DNA from: DATARH01 sp036273175
GTDB taxonomy: Bacteria > Pseudomonadota > Alphaproteobacteria > ATCC43930 > CGMCC-115725
Length of the DNA stretch: 10,941 bases
Direction of reading: 5' to 3'
Assembly: GCA_036273175.1 (NCBI GenBank)
Contig: DASUIE010000025.1
Location: forward strand, 1 to 10,941
The position numbers and the translations under genes are program-made. The notes beneath the pieces are model-generated. The model ran no database searches. It was not told where the DNA came from and worked only from the letters and a program-made list of their open reading frames with translations. Shown here piece by piece: positions 1 through 6,979 of the stretch (within the stretch, counting starts at the first letter, position 1; each line of letters starts with the position of its first letter).

Positions 1-1158
1 CGGGCCGAGCTCGACCGCGTGTTCCTCGGCCCGACCTGGCAATTCCTCTGCCTCGCCGACGAACTGCCCAATGCGGGCGACTACAAGACCACGTTTCTCG
101 GCGAGACGCCGGTCATCGTCACCCGCGGGCAGGACGGGCAAGTCCACGCGATGGTCAATCGCTGCGCCCATCGCGGCAACCTCGTCTGCCTCAAGCGGCA
201 GGGCAGCACGGACCTCCTGACCTGCGTCTACCATTCGTGGAGCTACGATCTCGAAGGCAACCTCAAGAGCGTCGCGTTCCGCCGCGGGATCGGCGGCAAG
301 GGTGGGATGCCGGACACCTTCAAGATCGAGGAGCACGGCCTCCGGAAGCTGCGCGTCGACCATTTCGCCGGGCTCGTCTTCGGCACCTTGTCGGAGGAGG
401 TGCCGCCCTTCGCCGAATACATCGGCAACCAGATCGGCGCGCGGATCGGCCGGGTCATGCACGGCAAGCCCAAGGTGCTCGGGACCACCTCGCAAATCCT
501 CCACAACAACTGGAAGCTCTATCTCGAAAACGTCAAGGACACCTATCACGCGAGCCTCTTGCACACCTTCTTCGCGACGTTCCGCATCAGCCGCCTGTCG
601 ATCGGCGGCGGCGTCCTGATCGGCGAGAACAGCGGCAACCACGCGAGCTACACCCGCGGCGGCAAGAAGCAGGCGGACCGGCCCGACAGCGACAAGCTCT
701 ACGCCGACATCCAGTCGAACCGCGACGGGCTGAGCCTCGCCGACCCGCGCCTCCTCGCCGCGAAGGAGGAGTTCGGCGACGACATCAGCGTGCAAATCCT
801 CTCGGTCTTCCCCAATTTCGTGCTGCAGCAGATCAACAACTCGATCGCGCTGCGGCTCGTGCTGCCGAAGGGCCGCGACGAGACCGAGCTGCAATGGATC
901 TATCTCGGGTTCGAGGACGACGACGCCGAGATGACCGAGCTTCGCCTTCTTCAGAGCAACCTCGTCGGCCCGGCCGGCTATGTCTCGATGGAAGACGGCG
1001 CGGTCGGCGGCTTCGTCCAGCGCGCGATCGCCGGATCGGAGGACGATCTGTCGGTGCTGGAGATGGGCGGGCACGACCACGTCTCCGACGACACGCGCAC
1101 CACCGAGGCGTCGATCCGCGGGTTCTGGCAGGCTTATCGACCGCTGATGGGCCTCTGA
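1..1158 (+). CDS. Rieske aromatic ring-hydroxylating dioxygenase, large (alpha) subunit, 5' partial
   Basis: This is the catalytic subunit of a two-component-oxygenase Rieske dioxygenase, which adds O2 to an aromatic acid using electrons from a separate ferredoxin or reductase. Residues are counted from the GTG at 19. The Rieske [2Fe-2S] ligands are C49-x-H51 and C69-x2-H72. The mononuclear iron site shows as D174-x2-H177-x4-H182 (in NVKDTYHASLLH), with a likely carboxylate ligand D326 in SMEDG. The frame stays open to base 1, and the residues before GTG19 (RAELDR) continue the usual family N-terminus, so the true start probably lies outside the window. The overall sequence recalls the anthranilate (AndAc), salicylate 5-hydroxylase and terephthalate large subunits, but the substrate cannot be read from sequence. 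The stop overlaps the beta-subunit ATG by one base (TGATG), so the two are translationally coupled. No reductase or ferredoxin gene is visible; it may lie upstream. Confidence 0.93.
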   Translation, partial: RAELDRVFLGPTWQFLCLADELPNAGDYKTTFLGETPVIVTRGQDGQVHAMVNRCAHRGNLVCLKRQGSTDLLTCVYHSWSYDLEGNLKSVAFRRGIGGKGGMPDTFKIEEHGLRKLRVDHFAGLVFGTLSEEVPPFAEYIGNQIGARIGRVMHGKPKVLGTTSQILHNNWKLYLENVKDTYHASLLHTFFATFRISRLSIGGGVLIGENSGNHASYTRGGKKQADRPDSDKLYADIQSNRDGLSLADPRLLAAKEEFGDDISVQILSVFPNFVLQQINNSIALRLVLPKGRDETELQWIYLGFEDDDAEMTELRLLQSNLVGPAGYVSMEDGAVGGFVQRAIAGSEDDLSVLEMGGHDHVSDDTRTTEASIRGFWQAYRPLMGL

Positions 1159-1637
1159 TGACGCCGGACGAGGTGGTGCGCCGCCTCGAGATCGAGGCGC
1201 TCTACGCCGAGTACGCGCATTGCCTCGACAACGACCGGCTCGAGGAATGGCCGGATTTCTTTACCGAGGATTGCGCCTACCGCGTCACATCGGCGGAGAA
1301 TTTCGAGGCTGGGCTGCCGCTCGGCATCATCTACGCGACCTCGCGCAATATGCTGGCCGACCGGGTCATGGCGCTGCGCAAAGCCAATATCTACGAGCCG
1401 CAGCGCTATCGCCACCTGATCGCCAATTTCCGGATCGAGCGGGCCGATGAGGACGGCATCGACCTGACCGCCAATTTCATCGTCGTGCGCATCATGCAGG
1501 ACGGGGCGATGAGCCTCTTCGCCGCCGGGCGCTATGTCGATCGGCTGGCGCGGGCCGGCGGCGGCTGGAAATTCGCCCGCAAGGACGCGGTGCTCGACAG
1601 CCGCCAGATCGATACGCTGCTCGCGATCCCGATTTGA
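1158..1637 (+). CDS. Aromatic ring-hydroxylating dioxygenase, small (beta) subunit
   Basis: This 159-residue protein is the structural beta subunit that assembles with the alpha subunit, normally as an alpha3beta3 hexamer. It has the NTF2/SnoaL-like cone fold of this family. Supporting segments are the N-terminal helix around EALYAEYAHCLDNDRLEEW (residues 13-31), FFTEDCAYRV (34-43), the central arginine-rich stretch near YRHLIANFRI (83-92), and the closing WKFARKDAVLDS segment that beta subunits of this type usually carry. The ATG shares its A with the TGA of the alpha gene, which fixes the start and implies coupled translation. The length (about 160 residues) is normal. The beta subunit makes a ring-hydroxylating dioxygenase more likely than a single-subunit demethylase such as the betaine-type Rieske oxygenases. 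The next gene begins 57 bases downstream with no obvious terminator between them. Confidence 0.9.
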   Translation: MTPDEVVRRLEIEALYAEYAHCLDNDRLEEWPDFFTEDCAYRVTSAENFEAGLPLGIIYATSRNMLADRVMALRKANIYEPQRYRHLIANFRIERADEDGIDLTANFIVVRIMQDGAMSLFAAGRYVDRLARAGGGWKFARKDAVLDSRQIDTLLAIPI

Positions 1638-1694
1638 TCTTTTGTTTACCAACTCGCGCGACGCTGGCCTGTGTAGAGTGCGGCAGGCGGAGCA

Positions 1695-2081
1695 ATGAAA
1701 ATCCTGCTGATCGACGACGACAACCTGATCCGGCGCTCGGTGGCGCGGGTTCTGCTGGCCAACGGGCACGAGGTCTTCACGGCGGAAGACGGCGCGCGCG
1801 GCATGGAGCTGTTCCGCCGCGAGCACCCCGAGCTGATCGTCACCGACATCTATATGCCGCAACAGGAAGGCATCGAGACGATCCTGACCATTCGTCGCGA
1901 GAACCACGATGTGAAGATCATCGCGATCTCGGGCGGCGGCACTTCGGGGACCACCGACTCGCTCTACATGGCGAAGCTCCTGGGCGCCGACGCGGTGATC
2001 CAAAAGCCGTTCCGCACCGACCAGCTGCTCGAAGCGATCGAATCGGTGCGGCCGGCCGCGGAGGTCGACAACCGAGCCTAG
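1695..2081 (+). CDS. Single-domain response regulator (CheY-like receiver)
   Basis: The 128-residue protein consists only of a phospho-receiver domain. The acidic pair is D8/D9 (LLIDDDN), the phospho-acceptor is D51 (IVTDIYMP), the switch Ser is S79 (IIAISGGG), and the conserved Lys is K104 (IQKPF). All the residues needed for Asp phosphorylation by a histidine kinase are therefore present. No DNA-binding or enzymatic output domain follows, so it must act through protein contact or as a phosphorelay intermediate. The ATG is preceded by a purine-rich AGGCGGAG at close spacing. It starts 57 bases after the dioxygenase beta gene and ends 19 bases before the osmoprotectant-importer operon in the same direction, so co-transcription with either is possible. 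No partner kinase is encoded here. The identification as a receiver is very secure; its role is unknown. Confidence 0.93.
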   Translation: MKILLIDDDNLIRRSVARVLLANGHEVFTAEDGARGMELFRREHPELIVTDIYMPQQEGIETILTIRRENHDVKIIAISGGGTSGTTDSLYMAKLLGADAVIQKPFRTDQLLEAIESVRPAAEVDNRA

Positions 2082-2084
2082 CCT

Positions 2085-2099
2085 GCGCCACAGTGGCGC
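2085..2099. promoter_or_regulatory. 15-base palindrome between the receiver gene and the importer operon
   Basis: GCGCCAC-A-GTGGCGC is a perfect 7-base inverted repeat around one central base. It occupies most of the 19-base gap and ends two bases before the GTG start of the binding-protein gene. No Shine-Dalgarno-like sequence is seen in front of that GTG. It could be an operator, or an mRNA hairpin that influences initiation or coupling from the upstream gene. It has no following T-run, so a rho-independent terminator is unlikely. Chance occurrence in GC-rich DNA cannot be excluded. Confidence 0.4.
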
Positions 2100-2100
2100 G

Positions 2101-3018
2101 GTGATCGAGCGGCTCGCCCAACTCCTGGCCCAGCTGTTGATTGTTCTCTGGGCCGCGACCGCGCAGGCCGCGGCGCCGGTCGTCGTCGCCTCGAAAATCG
2201 ATACCGAGGGCGCGCTGCTCGGCAACATGATCGCCAGGGCGTTGCAGGCGAAGGGCATCGCCGTCGAGCGCAAGGTGCAGCTCGGCCCGACCAATATCGT
2301 CCGCGCCGCGCTCCTCGCCGGGCAGATCGACATCTATCCCGAATACACCGGCAACGGCGCGCTGTTCTTCCACCGCGAAAGCGACCCGGTGTGGAAGAAC
2401 GCGAAAAGCGGCTACGAGACGGTCAAGGCGCTCGACACAAAAGAAAACCATCTCGCCTGGCTGACCCCGGCGCCGGCCAACAATACCTGGGTCATCGCGA
2501 TCCGCCGGGATTTGCCCGGGTTTCCGGCGCGGCGCTGCCTTGACGACCTGGCGGGGTACCTGGCCGGCGGCGGCAGGTTCAAGCTCGCGGCCTCGGCCGA
2601 GTTCGTTGAAAGCCCGGCCGCCCTCCCCGCCTTCGAGGCGACCTACGGTTTCCACCTCAAGGCCGACCAGCTCCTGACCCTGTCGGGCGGCAACACGGCG
2701 GCGACGCTGCGCGCGGCGGCGGAAGGCACATCGGGCGTCAACGCGGCAATGGCCTACGGCACCGACGGCGCCCTCGCCGCGCTCGGTCTGGCGACGCTGT
2801 GCGACGACAAGGGGGCACAGGTGGTCTACGCGCCGGCTCCGGTCGTGCGCCAGGCCGTGCTCGACGCGCATCCCGAGATCGCCACGGTGCTCGACCCGAT
2901 CTTCCAGAGCCTCGGCCTCCAAACGCTGCAATCGCTGAACGCCAAGATCGCCGTCGAGGGCGAGGACTCCGGCACGGTCGCCAAAACCTATCTGACAGAG
3001 AAGCACCTTTTGCCGTGA
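2101..3018 (+). CDS. osmF: Osmoprotectant (glycine betaine-type) ABC importer, periplasmic substrate-binding protein, OsmF/YehZ family
   Basis: The 305-residue protein has a signal peptide (residues 1 to about 24, hydrophobic LLAQLLIVLWAATAQA, likely cleavage after AQA) followed by an OpuAC-type binding domain. Family-typical segments are VVASKIDTEGALLGNMIA (residues 28-45), LGPTNIVRAALLAGQIDIYPEYTGNG (about 61-86) and WLTPAPANNTWVIAI (about 120-134). Length and layout match E. coli YehZ/OsmF, which serves a low-affinity, stationary-phase and osmotically induced glycine betaine importer. The actual ligand here is inferred, not seen; choline, carnitine or other quaternary amines are alternatives. 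The GTG start is chosen because it gives a complete signal peptide, although no clear ribosome-binding site precedes it and a palindrome sits immediately upstream. The last four bases (GTGA) overlap the start of the permease gene. Confidence 0.88.
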   Translation: MIERLAQLLAQLLIVLWAATAQAAAPVVVASKIDTEGALLGNMIARALQAKGIAVERKVQLGPTNIVRAALLAGQIDIYPEYTGNGALFFHRESDPVWKNAKSGYETVKALDTKENHLAWLTPAPANNTWVIAIRRDLPGFPARRCLDDLAGYLAGGGRFKLAASAEFVESPAALPAFEATYGFHLKADQLLTLSGGNTAATLRAAAEGTSGVNAAMAYGTDGALAALGLATLCDDKGAQVVYAPAPVVRQAVLDAHPEIATVLDPIFQSLGLQTLQSLNAKIAVEGEDSGTVAKTYLTEKHLLP

Positions 3019-4106
3019 CCGCCGCGCGGCAGCGAGGGAACCAGGTCGCGCTCGCGCTTGCCGTCGTCGCGGCGATCGCGGTCGCCGCCGGCGGCTTCGC
3101 AAGCGTGGCGCCGAACCGGCTCCTCTCCGGAAAGCCGGTGGTGCTGTGGCAGGCGGCGGGCGCGCCCGCTTCCACGGCGGTCGTGGCGCTGGTGGCGGCC
3201 CTCGCCGCCGGCGCGTTCGCGCGCTGGCGCGGCATCGGCGCGATGCTCGGCGCGGCGCTGCTCCTGGCGGTTTTGTACGCGGCCGGCGATATGGCGGGCC
3301 GCCTGAAAGGCGTCGTCTCGCTCGGCGCCGCGTTCTGGACCCTGCTCGGCGCGGCGGCGCTGGCGGTGGTCGACGGGATGCAGCGGTCGCGCGCGGGGCC
3401 GCTGGCGATGCTCGGCACGGCGGTGGCGATCCTCGCGGCGGCGGCGCTGATGGCTGCCGCGGGATGGTTCGACGGCCTGTCGCTGGCGCGCGAATTCCAC
3501 ACCAGGCACGATGTCTTCGGCCCGGCGGTGCTGCGGCATATCGAGCTCGTCGCCGGCTCGGTCGTGCCGGCGATCGCGATCGGCGTGCCGCTCGGCCTCG
3601 GCACCGTCCGGCATCCCAATTGGCGCGGGCCGATCTTCGCGACCCTGAACTTGTTGCAGACGATCCCGTCGATCGCCCTCTTCGGCCTCTTGATTGCGCC
3701 GCTGACCGCGCTCGGGATTGGCGGCGTCGGTCCCGCGCCGGCACTGATCGCGCTGGTGCTCTATGCGCTCTTGCCGGTGGCGCGCAGCACGGCGGCCGGG
3801 CTCGGCGGGATCGATCCGGCCGTCGCCGACGCGGCTCGCGGGATGGGAATGACCGAGCGGCAGATCCTTTGGCGGGTCGAGATCCCGCTCGCCGCGCCGG
3901 TGCTGCTCGCCGGGCTCAGGATCGTGACGGTGCAGACGATCGGCCTCGCGGTCGTCGCCGCGCTGATCGGGGCCGGCGGGCTCGGCAGCTTCGTCTTCGC
4001 GGGGCTCGGCCAGGACGCCGCCGACCTCGTCCTGCTCGGCGCGCTCCCGGCGATCTTCCTGGCGCTTGCGGCCGATTTCCTGCTGCGGCTGGCGGCCGGG
4101 CGATGA
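3015..4106 (+). CDS. yehY: Osmoprotectant ABC importer, permease subunit, YehY family
   Basis: This 363-residue inner-membrane permease starts at the GTG inside the GTGA overlap with the binding-protein stop. The first 160 or so residues form about five very Ala/Leu/Val-rich hydrophobic segments (for example residues 9-32 and the VSLGAAFWTLLGAAALAVV stretch). This N-terminal extension is characteristic of YehY and absent from shorter OpuC-type permeases. The conserved transport core follows from about residue 165, with LLQTIPSIALFGLL and the EAA-type coupling loop at about residues 271-296 (GMGMTERQILWRVEIPLAAPV) that contacts the ATPase. Length is close to E. coli YehY. It pairs with the second permease at 5020-5709 to form a heterodimeric channel. 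The stop overlaps the ATPase ATG by four bases (ATGA). Confidence 0.88.
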   Translation: MTAARQRGNQVALALAVVAAIAVAAGGFASVAPNRLLSGKPVVLWQAAGAPASTAVVALVAALAAGAFARWRGIGAMLGAALLLAVLYAAGDMAGRLKGVVSLGAAFWTLLGAAALAVVDGMQRSRAGPLAMLGTAVAILAAAALMAAAGWFDGLSLAREFHTRHDVFGPAVLRHIELVAGSVVPAIAIGVPLGLGTVRHPNWRGPIFATLNLLQTIPSIALFGLLIAPLTALGIGGVGPAPALIALVLYALLPVARSTAAGLGGIDPAVADAARGMGMTERQILWRVEIPLAAPVLLAGLRIVTVQTIGLAVVAALIGAGGLGSFVFAGLGQDAADLVLLGALPAIFLALAADFLLRLAAGR

Positions 4107-5023
4107 TCGAGATCGACCGCGTCAGCAAGGCCTATGAGGGCCGCGCCGTCGTCGACGATCTATCGCTGGCCGTGCCGACCGGCGCGTTCTGCGTGCTGCT
4201 GGGGCCGTCGGGCTGCGGCAAGTCGACGACGCTGCGGATGATCAACCGCCTCGTGACCGCCGACAGCGGGACGATCCACCTCGACGGCGAGGATGTCGCG
4301 GCGCTGCCGGTCGCGGCGCTGCGGCGGCGGATCGGCTACGCGATCCAATCGACCGGGTTGTTCCCGCATTGGCGGGTCGAGGACAACATCGCGACGGTGC
4401 CTCGCCTCCTCGGCTGGCCGCGCGACAAGGTCGAGGCCCGTGTCGTCGAGCTGCTGGCGTTGTTCCGCCTCGACCCCGAGACCTACCGCCGCAAATACCC
4501 GCATGAGCTGTCGGGCGGCGAACAGCAGCGCGTCGGGGTTGCCCGGGCGCTCGCCTCGGACCCCGACCTCCTCTTGATGGACGAGCCGTTCGCCGCCGTC
4601 GACCCGATCACCCGCGACGCCTTGCAGGGCGAGATCGCGCGCATCCACAGGGCGACCGGCAAGACCATCGTCTTTGTCACCCACGACATCGAGGAGGCGC
4701 TGCGCCTCGCCACCGACATCGCGATCCTCGACCGCGGGCGGCTCGCGCAATTCGCCTCGCCGCTCGATCTCCTCGAACACCCGGCAAGCGATTTCGTGCG
4801 CGAGTTCGTCGGGACGCAGGGGATCGGGCTCAAGCTGTTGTCGGTGCGCACGGTGCGCGACCGCATGCGGCCGGGCGAGACGGCCGAGGGCGAGCCGGTC
4901 ACGGCCGACGCGCCGCTGCGCGACGCGCTGAGCCTGATGACGTCGCGACATGCGACGGTGCTGCCGGTCGCCGAAGACGGCCGGGGCGTCGGCACGATCG
5001 CGCTCGCCGATCTGGTGCGATGA
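4103..5023 (+). CDS. yehX: Osmoprotectant ABC importer, ATP-binding subunit, YehX family
   Basis: The 306-residue cytoplasmic ATPase powers the importer. All nucleotide-binding motifs are intact: Walker A GPSGCGKST (residues 34-42), Q-loop Q82 in AIQSTGLFPH, signature LSGGEQQR (136-143), Walker B LLLMDEP with D160/E161, and the H-loop H194 in VTHDIEEA. After about residue 240 a C-terminal extension contains one CBS-like segment (roughly 268-306, ATVLPVAEDGRGVGTIALADL). CBS modules in OpuA-type ATPases sense ionic strength or nucleotides, but here only one half-module seems present, so a sensing role is uncertain. The ATG lies in an ATGA overlap with the yehY stop, and the gene ends in another ATGA overlap with the second permease. 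This implies tightly coupled expression. Confidence 0.92.
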   Translation: MIEIDRVSKAYEGRAVVDDLSLAVPTGAFCVLLGPSGCGKSTTLRMINRLVTADSGTIHLDGEDVAALPVAALRRRIGYAIQSTGLFPHWRVEDNIATVPRLLGWPRDKVEARVVELLALFRLDPETYRRKYPHELSGGEQQRVGVARALASDPDLLLMDEPFAAVDPITRDALQGEIARIHRATGKTIVFVTHDIEEALRLATDIAILDRGRLAQFASPLDLLEHPASDFVREFVGTQGIGLKLLSVRTVRDRMRPGETAEGEPVTADAPLRDALSLMTSRHATVLPVAEDGRGVGTIALADLVR

Positions 5024-5709
5024 TGAAGAGCGCGGCCTTGTGGCTCGGGGTGCTGTTCGCGGCGCTGCTGTTCGGCATGCCGTCACTGCACCTTTACGAG
5101 CGCGACAGCTTTGTCGCTCTCTTTCTGTCGCATGCCGGGATCGTCGCGGTGGCGATGGTCGCGGCAAGCATCGTCGGGATCGCCGCGGCGGTGTTCGTGA
5201 CCCGCCCGGCCGGGCGCGACTTCCGCGCCATCGCCGACACGCTGGCGACGATCGGCCAGACCTTCCCGCCGGCCGCGGTACTGGCGCTGGCGGTACCGGC
5301 GCTGGGCTTCGGGCCTAGGCCGACCATCGTGGCGCTGTTTCTCTACGGGCTCCTGCCGATCCTCGGCAACGCGATCGCCGGGCTCGAAACGGTGCCCGCC
5401 TCGGTGCGCGACGCCGCCGCCGGTATGGGGATGTCGGCATGGCAGATCCTGACGCGAGTCGAGCTGCCGCTGGCCGCGCCGGTGATCCTCGCCGGGATCA
5501 GGGTCGCGGTGACGATCGGCATCGGCACCGCGACGATCGGCTCGACGGTCGGCGCGCTGACGCTCGGGACCCCGATCTTCGACGGGATCGGCGGCAACAA
5601 GATGGGCTTCGTCGTGCAGGGCGCGGTTCTGGTCGCGCTGTTCGCGATCGTCACGGACCTGGCGTTCGAGCGGCTGGAAGCCCGGCTGCGTCCGCCATCG
5701 TCGCGCTGA
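5020..5709 (+). CDS. yehW: Osmoprotectant ABC importer, second permease subunit, YehW family
   Basis: This 229-residue inner-membrane permease is the short partner of the YehY-type subunit. It has an N-terminal hydrophobic segment (SAALWLGVLFAALLFGM), several further membrane spans and an EAA-type loop from residue 131 (DAAAGMGMSAWQILTRVELP). The ATG at 5020 overlaps the ATPase stop (ATGA); an adjacent in-frame ATG at 5023 is an equally possible start. The gene order of binding protein, long permease, ATPase and short permease is the same as in E. coli osmF-yehYXW, which supports the subunit assignment. Its last 59 bases overlap, on the opposite strand, the 3' end of the glpD-like gene. No terminator hairpin with a T-run is visible after the stop. 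Confidence 0.88.
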   Translation: MMKSAALWLGVLFAALLFGMPSLHLYERDSFVALFLSHAGIVAVAMVAASIVGIAAAVFVTRPAGRDFRAIADTLATIGQTFPPAAVLALAVPALGFGPRPTIVALFLYGLLPILGNAIAGLETVPASVRDAAAGMGMSAWQILTRVELPLAAPVILAGIRVAVTIGIGTATIGSTVGALTLGTPIFDGIGGNKMGFVVQGAVLVALFAIVTDLAFERLEARLRPPSSR

Positions 5710-6979
5710 CCCGGGCGACCACCTCCGGCCCGGCGCGGAGGCCAAGCTTGGTGCGCCGCCACAGCACGTCCTCGGCGGTGCGCGCCCATTCGTGCTTGGC
5801 GTACCAGCGCAGATCGTCGTTTTCCAGGCCCGGCTCGCGCCCCTCGGGCAGGCGCGCCGTCGCGGTCCACGCGCCGGGAATGCCGAGCCGGTCGAGCGCA
5901 TGCTCGGCGAGGCAGCGGAATGTCGTCAGCTTGCCGCCGAATACGGAAAGCGCCGGCGCGCCCGCGGTGTCGAGGTCGAAGACATAGTCGCGCGTGATCT
6001 CGCTCGCCGAGCCGGCGCCGTCGTCGTAAAGCGGCCGAACGCCGGCATAGGACCAGACGATGTCCGCCTCCCTTGGCGGGTCGCGCAGCCACCGCCCGGC
6101 GGCCTCCAACAGATAGGCGGTCTCCCCGGCATCGATCGCGGGGCTGGTCGGATCGCCGTCGAACGGGATGTCGGTCGTGCCGATCAAGGTGAAGTCGCGC
6201 TCGTAGGGGATGACGAAGAGCACCCGGCGGTCGTCGTTCTGGAACAGATAGGCGTGATCGCCGTCATAGAGCCGGGTTGTGACGATGTGGCTGCCCTTGA
6301 CGAGCCGCAGCCGCGCGCCGCTTTTGAGCCCGGCAAGGCGCTGGATGCCGGCGGCCCAGGGACCGGCGGCGTTGACGAGGATGCGGGTCTCGATCTCGCG
6401 CCCGTCGCTCAGCCCGAGATGCCATGCGGCGGCCTCCCGCCGCGCCGCGACGAGGGCGGTGCGGGTGGCGATCTCCGCGCCGTGCAGCGCGGCGTCGCGG
6501 GCGACGGCGACGGTCAGCCTCGCATCGTCGACGACGCAATCGGAATAGACGAAAGCGTGGCTGGCGCGGCCGTTGAGCGGCGCGCCGCGCGGGTCGCCGT
6601 CGAGCCGGATCGACTCGGTGCCGGGCAAGGCGCCGGCGCCGCCGAGATGGTCGTAGAGAAAGAGGCCGGCGCGCACCATCCAGCGCGGCCGCAGCCCCGG
6701 CGCATGCGGCAGCACAAAGCGCATCGGCCGCACCAGGCCGGGCGCCGAGCGCAGCAGCACCGCGCGCTCGGCAAGCGACTCGCGCACGAGCTTGAAATCG
6801 TACCGCTCGAGATAGCGCAGCCCGCCATGGATCATCTTGCTCGACGCGGAGGAGGTCCCGCCGGCGAGGTCGCCCTTCTCGCACAAAAGCACCTTGAGCC
6901 CGCGCCCTGCGGCGTCGCGGGCGATCCCGCAACCGTTGATGCCGCCGCCGATGACGGCGAGGTCGTAGCGGCCGATCAC
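5651..6979 (-). CDS. glpD: FAD-dependent glycerol-3-phosphate dehydrogenase, shortened C-terminal domain
   Basis: The enzyme oxidises sn-glycerol 3-phosphate to dihydroxyacetone phosphate at the inner face of the cytoplasmic membrane and passes electrons to quinone. The FAD Rossmann motif is AVIGGGINGCG (residues 8-18) with E34 ending the fold. The GlpD signature GTSSASSKMIHGGLRYLE is at 41-58, and DAO-domain segments include LVNAAGPWA, IPYERDFTLIGTTD and FGGKLTTFR. The C-terminal WARTAEDVLWRRTKLGL (398-414) is typical. The total of 442 residues is short for GlpD (about 500). Between LPEG (377-380) and HEW (396-398) only 15 residues remain where I expect about 65, an apparent in-frame loss of part of the helical C-terminal domain. 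The start is GTG, sharing GTGA with the stop of the upstream HAD gene. The 3' end overlaps yehW head-on by 59 bases. Confidence 0.88.
   Translation of the reverse strand: MIGRYDLAVIGGGINGCGIARDAAGRGLKVLLCEKGDLAGGTSSASSKMIHGGLRYLERYDFKLVRESLAERAVLLRSAPGLVRPMRFVLPHAPGLRPRWMVRAGLFLYDHLGGAGALPGTESIRLDGDPRGAPLNGRASHAFVYSDCVVDDARLTVAVARDAALHGAEIATRTALVAARREAAAWHLGLSDGREIETRILVNAAGPWAAGIQRLAGLKSGARLRLVKGSHIVTTRLYDGDHAYLFQNDDRRVLFVIPYERDFTLIGTTDIPFDGDPTSPAIDAGETAYLLEAAGRWLRDPPREADIVWSYAGVRPLYDDGAGSASEITRDYVFDLDTAGAPALSVFGGKLTTFRCLAEHALDRLGIPGAWTATARLPEGREPGLENDDLRWYAKHEWARTAEDVLWRRTKLGLRAGPEVVARVSATMADAAGLPAARTPGP

Noticed and set aside
237..1157. In-frame upstream extension of the dioxygenase beta subunit through the alpha gene
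   Set aside because: The extension is low-complexity Arg/Gly/Ala sequence overlapping the alpha subunit in another frame; the ATG at 1158 in TGATG is the natural start.
1..1637. Rieske enzyme as a glycine betaine demethylase matched to the betaine importer
   Set aside because: A beta subunit is present and the alpha subunit looks like aromatic-acid dioxygenases; betaine-type Rieske oxygenases have no beta subunit of this kind.
1638..1694. Possible promoter before the receiver gene (TTTACC and TAGAGT)
   Set aside because: The spacing between the candidate boxes is about 23 bases, too long for a standard sigma-70 promoter, and no better pair was found. A promoter may still exist but cannot be supported.
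1918..3744. Long minus-strand open frame (over 600 codons) opposite the receiver, osmF and yehY genes
   Set aside because: It is Arg/Pro/Ala-rich with no domain, and lies antisense to three well-supported genes. This is a common artefact of high-GC codon bias.
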